From positions 43,645 to 107,644 of the forward strand of contig NZ_JAGMUL010000011.1 of assembly GCF_019049285.1 (NCBI RefSeq): 64,000 nt of DNA, written 5' to 3'. The notes under the pieces are model-generated. The model saw only the letters and a program-made list of their open reading frames with translations. It did no database searches and was not told the DNA's origin. Positions 59,756-64,000 of the stretch are shown here, one piece after another; within the stretch, counting starts at the first letter, position 1; the number at the start of each line of letters is the position of its first letter. This DNA is from Streptomyces sp. AC550_RSS872. Its GTDB lineage: Bacteria; Actinomycetota; Actinomycetes; Streptomycetales; Streptomycetaceae. A program made the translations under genes and the position numbers.

Positions 59756-62511
59756 GGGCCAGGACGGTCATGAGGGCCAGGACGGCCATGAGCCACGGCG
59801 TCCGCACTCCCGGCCGCGCCGCCGTTCACGCCGCCTCCGGGAGCCGGCTGGGCGCCTCCCACCCCCGGCAGGAAGGGCCGACGGACCTCCGGCTCGTGCC
59901 TCCGGCGCTGGCCGCCTGGGCGACGGCGGCACTGATGCTGGACGCGCCACCGGAGTGGGCGGTCGGTGCGGCGGTCGTGGGCTTGGTCGCGGCAGGCGTA
60001 CTGCTGCTGAGGCGAAGTGGAGCCAGCGAGAGAACCGGCGATCGTGACGTCACCAAGGTCACCAAGGTCACCCAGGTCACCCAGGTCACCCGGGTCACGC
60101 GGGCCACCCAGGTCACGCGGGTCACCCTCGTCCCCCACGTCACCCAGTCGCGAAGTCAGCGCCCTGCACCCCTGCGCACCACCTGGCCGCGCGTTTCAGT
60201 CGCCGCGGTGCTGCTCTGCGTCGCCGCGGCCGCCGTCTCCGCAGGGCTGCACGGGGCCGATCTGCGGCGTGGGCCGGTGCCCGGGCTGGCGCGGGAGTAC
60301 GCCACGGTGACGGCGGAGGTCGAGCTCACCTCCGATCCCCGGCTGACCCGGCCCCGGGTCAAGGGGGATCACATGGCGCCGACCTCCGTGCTGATCAACG
60401 CGGATGTACGACGCGTGGAGGAGGCGGACGGTGGTTCGGTGGTCACGCGGGCGCCGGTCCTCGTGATCATCGACGCGGATCGGGTGTCGGGATCCTCCCG
60501 GGTCGTCGACGAGGGGGTGAGCGCGCCCGGGAAGGCGGACGTCCCGCCAAGGCATGCCAGCGACCGGCCTTCGCCCTGGCTGGGGCTTCTGCCCTCCACG
60601 CGCTTGCGGGTGACCGCGACGCTCGCGCCCTCGCTGATGGACGGGGACCGGGTCGCGGCCGTGCTGCGGGTGCGGGACCCGGCGGAGCCTGAGGTGGTGG
60701 GGGAGCCGTCGGCGGCGCAGCGGCTTGCCGGGGGGCTGCGGGCCGGGCTGCGGGAGGCGACCGACGGGTTGCCGGCGGATGCGCGGGCGCTGCTGCCGGG
60801 GCTGGTCGTGGGGGACACCTCGCGGATCACTCCGGAACTGGACGAGGCGTTCAAGGAGACCGACCTCGCGCACACGCTCGCCGTCTCCGGCAGCAACCTC
60901 ACGATCATCCTCGCCCTGCTCATCGGCCCGCCCGGTATGGCGCAGTTGGCCGAGCGCCGTGGACTCGCGCCCCGCCTCGGTTTCTCCCTGCGGACGACGG
61001 CACTGCTCGGCGGGGCGCTCACCCTCGCCTTCGTCGTCGTGTGCCGGCCCGACCCGAGCGTGCTGCGGGCCGCTGCCTGCGGGGCTGTCGTGCTGCTCGC
61101 CCTGGCGACGGGTCGCCGCAGATCGCTGATCCCGGCGCTGGCGACGGCCGTACTCCTGCTGGTGCTGTACGACCCGTGGCTGGCCCGCAGTTACGGCTTT
61201 CTGCTCTCCGTCCTGGCCACGGGCGCCCTGCTCACCCTTGCGCCCCGGTGGAGCGCGGCGCTGCAACGGCGCCGGGTGCCGCCGAGGTTGGCCGAGGCGC
61301 TGGCGGCCGCTGCCGCCGCGCAGGCCTTGTGCGCGCCGGTCGTGGCGGTGCTGTCGGCGCGGGTGAGCCTGGTGGCGGTGCCGTGCAATCTCCTCGCGGA
61401 GTTCGCGATCGCACCGGCCACGGTGCTGGGCTTCGCGGCGTTGGCGACGGCACCGCTCGCGATGCCGTTGGCCAAGGTGCTTACCTGGTGCGCGAGTTGG
61501 CCGACCGGGTGGATCGCGGACGTCGCCCGGACGGGCGCCGCACTGCCCGGGGCGGGTGTGGACTGGCCCGGCAGCTGGGGCGGGGCGGCCTTGCTCGTCC
61601 TCGCCACGGCGGTCGTCCTGCTCGCCGGGCGGCGGCTGCTGCGGCACCCTTGGTGGTGCGGTGTCTGCGGGGTGCTGCTCCTGCTCGTGGTGGTGCAGCC
61701 GGCACCGCTGCCCAGGGTGGTCACGGGCTGGCCGCCGCCCGGGTGGCGGTTCGCGATGTGCGATGTGGGGCAGGGCGACGCGACGGTGCTCGCGGCGGGC
61801 GGGGGCACGGGCGTGGTCGTGGACGCCGGCCCCGATCCGACGTCGGTCGACCGCTGCCTGCGCGCACTCGGCATCACCAGGATCCCGCTCGTCGTCCTGA
61901 CCCACTTCCACGCCGACCATGTGGCGGGCCTGCCCGGCGTGCTGCGCGGGCGGGCGGTGGGCGCGATCGAGACGACGGGGCACGAAGAGCCGGTGGACCA
62001 GGTGGAGTTCGTGCGCAGGGAGGCAGCTGCTCGGCGCATTCCCGTGACGCGGGCCGCCGCCGGGGAGGAGCGGCGCACCGGGGCGCTGAGCTGGCAGGTC
62101 GTCTGGCCGCCGGCACGCTCGTCGCCCACGGCCATGGCCCCGGACGGTCCGAACGACGCCAGTGTCTCCCTGCTCGTGCGGTCGGCCGGGCTGCGGCTCC
62201 TGCTGCTCGGGGATCTCGAACCCCCGGCCCAGCGGGCGCTGTTGAGATCACCGGCGGGGGCGCTGCTGGGCGGCGTTGATGTGCTCAAGGTCGCCCATCA
62301 CGGCTCGGCGTACCAGGATCCGGAGCTCATACGCAGGGCGGCGCCGCGGCTGGCGTTGATCAGTTGCGGTGCGGACAACCCGTATGGCCACCCGGCTCCC
62401 AGCACCGTCGCTGCGCTGCGGGCGCAGGGCGCGGTGGTGCTGCGGACGGACGAGGACGGGGCGCTGGCGGTCGCGGGTACGGGCGCGCAGCTGCGGGTGG
62501 CGGGAGACTGA
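59752..62511 (+). CDS. comEC: ComEC/Rec2 family DNA channel protein
   Basis: A polytopic membrane protein of 919 residues. Several N-terminal helices flank an OB-like outer segment (residues ~175-320). The competence core has TLAVSGSNLTIILALLIG and many helices to about residue 650. A C-terminal metallo-beta-lactamase-like domain (from about 660) holds DVGQGDATVL, LTHFHADHVAG, LLLGDLEPPAQ and VLKVAHHGSAYQDP. Streptomyces is not known as naturally competent, so its DNA-import role is uncertain. The start region is a triplicated ATGAGGGCCAGGACGG block (starts at 59752, 59770, 59788). A VT(K/Q/R) tripeptide repeat sits at residues ~100-132. Confidence 0.88.
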   Translation: MRARTVMRARTAMSHGVRTPGRAAVHAASGSRLGASHPRQEGPTDLRLVPPALAAWATAALMLDAPPEWAVGAAVVGLVAAGVLLLRRSGASERTGDRDVTKVTKVTQVTQVTRVTRATQVTRVTLVPHVTQSRSQRPAPLRTTWPRVSVAAVLLCVAAAAVSAGLHGADLRRGPVPGLAREYATVTAEVELTSDPRLTRPRVKGDHMAPTSVLINADVRRVEEADGGSVVTRAPVLVIIDADRVSGSSRVVDEGVSAPGKADVPPRHASDRPSPWLGLLPSTRLRVTATLAPSLMDGDRVAAVLRVRDPAEPEVVGEPSAAQRLAGGLRAGLREATDGLPADARALLPGLVVGDTSRITPELDEAFKETDLAHTLAVSGSNLTIILALLIGPPGMAQLAERRGLAPRLGFSLRTTALLGGALTLAFVVVCRPDPSVLRAAACGAVVLLALATGRRRSLIPALATAVLLLVLYDPWLARSYGFLLSVLATGALLTLAPRWSAALQRRRVPPRLAEALAAAAAAQALCAPVVAVLSARVSLVAVPCNLLAEFAIAPATVLGFAALATAPLAMPLAKVLTWCASWPTGWIADVARTGAALPGAGVDWPGSWGGAALLVLATAVVLLAGRRLLRHPWWCGVCGVLLLLVVVQPAPLPRVVTGWPPPGWRFAMCDVGQGDATVLAAGGGTGVVVDAGPDPTSVDRCLRALGITRIPLVVLTHFHADHVAGLPGVLRGRAVGAIETTGHEEPVDQVEFVRREAAARRIPVTRAAAGEERRTGALSWQVVWPPARSSPTAMAPDGPNDASVSLLVRSAGLRLLLLGDLEPPAQRALLRSPAGALLGGVDVLKVAHHGSAYQDPELIRRAAPRLALISCGADNPYGHPAPSTVAALRAQGAVVLRTDEDGALAVAGTGAQLRVAGD
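60049..60147. repeat. 9-bp repeat array inside comEC
   Basis: Eleven head-to-tail units of GTCACC(A/C)(A/G)G type, encoding VTK, VTQ and VTR tripeptides with a few variants, in a cytoplasmic or periplasmic linker after the first helices. Confidence 0.8.
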
Positions 62512-62515
62512 GGGC

Positions 62516-63355
62516 ATGGATTCCGTAGAGGTTGATGCCTATCTCCGGCGCCTGGGGGTCGAGCACCCGGCGTGGCCCACCGTGGACGTGCTGCGCGAGC
62601 TGCATCTGCGCCATTTGCAGACCGTACCGTTCGAGAACCTGTCGGTGCATCGCGGCGAGGAGATCGTCCTGGAGGAGAAGCGGCTGCTGGACAAGGTGGT
62701 GGGGGCGAGACGGGGCGGGTTCTGCTACGAACTGAACGGGGCGTTCGGGGCGTTGCTCGGCGCGCTGGGCTTCGACGTGACGTTGCTGGCGGCGCGGGTC
62801 CACGGGCCGGAGGGGAAGCTCGGGATTCCCTACGACCACATGGCGCTGAAGGTGCGGACGGTGGACGGCGGCACCTGGCTGGCGGACGTAGGTTTCGGGG
62901 CGCACAGTCACCATCCGCTGGCGTTCGAGGCGCGGGGTGAGCAGAAGGATCCGGCGGGCGTGTTCCGGATCGTCGAGGCCGGGCCGGACGCGGCCGGTGT
63001 GCGCGGCGGGCACGACGCGGCGGAGGCCGGGGACCTGGATGTCGTCATGGACGGCAGACCGGAGTACCGATTGGAGCGGCGGCCGCGGGTGCTCGGCGAC
63101 TTCCTGGCCGGAGCATGGTGGCACAGCACCTCACCGTCCTCGCACTTCACGCAGTCGCTGGTGTGTTCGCGGGTGACGGAGGAAGGAGGACGGATCACGC
63201 TCAGCGGCCGCACGTTCAAGGTGACGGCGGCCGACGGGACACGGGAGGAGCGGGAGCTGAGCACGGACGAGGAGGTGCTGGGGGTGTACCGGGAGCGGTT
63301 CGGGATCGAGCTGGACCAGGTGCCGACGGTGCGGGAGCCCGGCCGGGAGGGCTGA
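62516..63355 (+). CDS. nat: Arylamine N-acetyltransferase
   Basis: Transfers acetyl from CoA to arylamines; 279 residues, family length. The catalytic triad is visible: Cys70 in RRGGFCYELN, His108 in YDHMALKV and Asp124 in WLADVGFG. The C-terminal third has WWHSTSPSSHFTQSLVCSR. ATG 62516 lies five bases after the comEC stop, so it may be co-transcribed. Confidence 0.94.
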   Translation: MDSVEVDAYLRRLGVEHPAWPTVDVLRELHLRHLQTVPFENLSVHRGEEIVLEEKRLLDKVVGARRGGFCYELNGAFGALLGALGFDVTLLAARVHGPEGKLGIPYDHMALKVRTVDGGTWLADVGFGAHSHHPLAFEARGEQKDPAGVFRIVEAGPDAAGVRGGHDAAEAGDLDVVMDGRPEYRLERRPRVLGDFLAGAWWHSTSPSSHFTQSLVCSRVTEEGGRITLSGRTFKVTAADGTREERELSTDEEVLGVYRERFGIELDQVPTVREPGREG

Positions 63356-63435
63356 GTCGGCGGGGTGCTCCGGGCTGGGCGGCGTGCGCGACCCCGGTTC
63401 GCGTTCGGCGCTTGTCGGTGTCCGAGAATTGCCCC

Positions 63436-63681
63436 GTGAGCGATGTGAGACATGTGCTGGTGCTGCCCGATCGTGACGCGGCGGAGGAGGTCGCGGAGGC
63501 GCTCGGGGAGCGGTTCGGGATCGACGAGGAGCCTCGGCTGGTGCGGGACGCGTTGGCGGGGGAGGACGACGCCGAGGACGCGCAGTGGTTGGTGCTGCTG
63601 CGGGACGAGGCCGAGCGGCTGGAACCCGGGGAGCTGAACGAGTTCGTAGGGGAGTGGGACGGCTGGCGGGAGGAGCCGTAG
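63436..63681 (+). CDS. Small acidic hypothetical protein, 81 residues
   Basis: Starts at GTG 63436 (SDVRHVLVLPDRDAAEEVAEAL) and ends WDGWREEP. It is highly acidic with a beta-alpha start that looks ferredoxin-like. No Shine-Dalgarno sequence is clear. I do not recognise the family; codon bias supports a real gene. Confidence 0.6.
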   Translation: MSDVRHVLVLPDRDAAEEVAEALGERFGIDEEPRLVRDALAGEDDAEDAQWLVLLRDEAERLEPGELNEFVGEWDGWREEP

Positions 63682-63690
63682 CCTGACCGC

Positions 63691-63732
63691 GGCTGGCGGC
63701 TGGCGGCTGGCGGCTGGCGGCTGGCGGCTGGC
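63691..63732. repeat. Heptanucleotide array GGCTGGC
   Basis: Six perfect GGCTGGC units head to tail just after the last gene, with degenerate copies on both sides (63661 onwards and to about 63750). Confidence 0.88.
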
Positions 63733-63780
63733 GGTCGGCCGCTGGCGGTTGGTGACTGGGCATCCCGTCAGACACTCAGC

Positions 63781-63842
63781 GACCTGAGACCTGAGACCTG
63801 AGACCTGAGACCTGAGACCTGAGACCTGAGACCTGAGACCTG
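63781..63842. repeat. Heptanucleotide array GACCTGA
   Basis: Eight perfect GACCTGA units (63781-63836) plus a partial one. The remaining sequence to the window end consists of imperfect ~50-bp repeats of a GTGCYCCGGCACCCG-like block. No gene is visible in 63682-64000. Confidence 0.88.
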
Positions 63843-64000
63843 CGACCCGTGCTCCGGCACCCGCCAGGCACTCGGCGACTGTGACTCGTGCCCCGGCACC
63901 CGTCGGGCACATCCGCGCCCTGTGATCCGCGCCCCAGTCCTCGCAGGGCACACGCCACCCGGCCCCCGGCACCTGCAAGCACCCCCACGCCCCCACCCCC

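Noticed and set aside
63691..63842. CRISPR-like or coding repeats at the right edge
   Set aside because: The seven-base units have no spacers and no supported reading frame.

Overview
The window is a piece of a Streptomyces chromosome. The evidence is very high GC with strong third-position GC bias, frequent GTG starts and 4-bp ATGA/GTGA overlaps between genes. The backbone gene order is also typical of the genus: RNase E, rplU-rpmA-obg, proB-proA, nadD-LCP-rsfS-phosphatase, tRNA-Ala, leuS, degV, comEA-comEC. All calls come from reading the sequence; no database search was run.

Layout. (1) 1-3338: RNase E/G, cut by the left edge. (2) 3.4-24.0 kb: an accessory block lying between rne and rplU, which are usually close neighbours in Streptomyces. 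It starts with a tightly coupled sugar operon (aminotransferase, Gfo/Idh dehydrogenase, two glycosyltransferases, nucleotide-sugar dehydrogenase) and a convergent hexapeptide acetyltransferase. Together these resemble the Wlb/Wbp route to a diacetamido-uronic acid sugar nucleotide. Three large exported proteins follow: an FG-GAP protein, a LamG protein and a 2295-residue RHS/Hint polymorphic toxin, the last with an overlapping putative immunity gene. (3) 24.2-26.4 kb: rplU, rpmA, obg. (4) 26.4-36.7 kb: a second envelope region with a broken FG-GAP gene, a PhoD-type phosphatase, a sulfotransferase-like remnant, a bifunctional CDP-ribitol synthase, two TagF/TarL-like polymerases and a GT2 enzyme, indicating a polyol-phosphate wall polymer. 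(5) 36.9-47.8 kb: proB, a 91-bp tandem repeat array, proA, two related membrane proteins, an M48 protease, two tiny membrane proteins, nadD, an LCP protein, rsfS and a histidine phosphatase. (6) 47.8-50.1 kb: two identical tRNA-Ala(GGC) genes flanking two tiny zinc-ribbon genes and a GT87-like membrane protein. (7) 50.2-53.2 kb: a translationally coupled redox pair (NuoF-like flavoprotein fused to a ferredoxin, plus a ferric-reductase-like membrane protein). (8) 53.5-64.0 kb: leuS with a leader-peptide attenuator, a membrane/coiled-coil protein, DegV, ComEA, ComEC, an arylamine N-acetyltransferase, a small acidic protein, and two heptanucleotide repeat arrays.

How it fits together. Two blocks point to extracytoplasmic glycopolymer synthesis: sugar-nucleotide tailoring with transferases at 3.8-11.1 kb, and CDP-ribitol with polymerases at 29.4-36.7 kb. 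The LCP protein at 44.8 kb is of the class that attaches such polymers to peptidoglycan, and PhoD-type enzymes can hydrolyse them. The most notable points are the RHS toxin whose Hint domain appears to lack its usual first cysteine, the leuS attenuator, Crp-like palindromes before two envelope genes, a repeated TACYCT-N6-start arrangement implying leaderless mRNAs, and the 91-bp repeat array.
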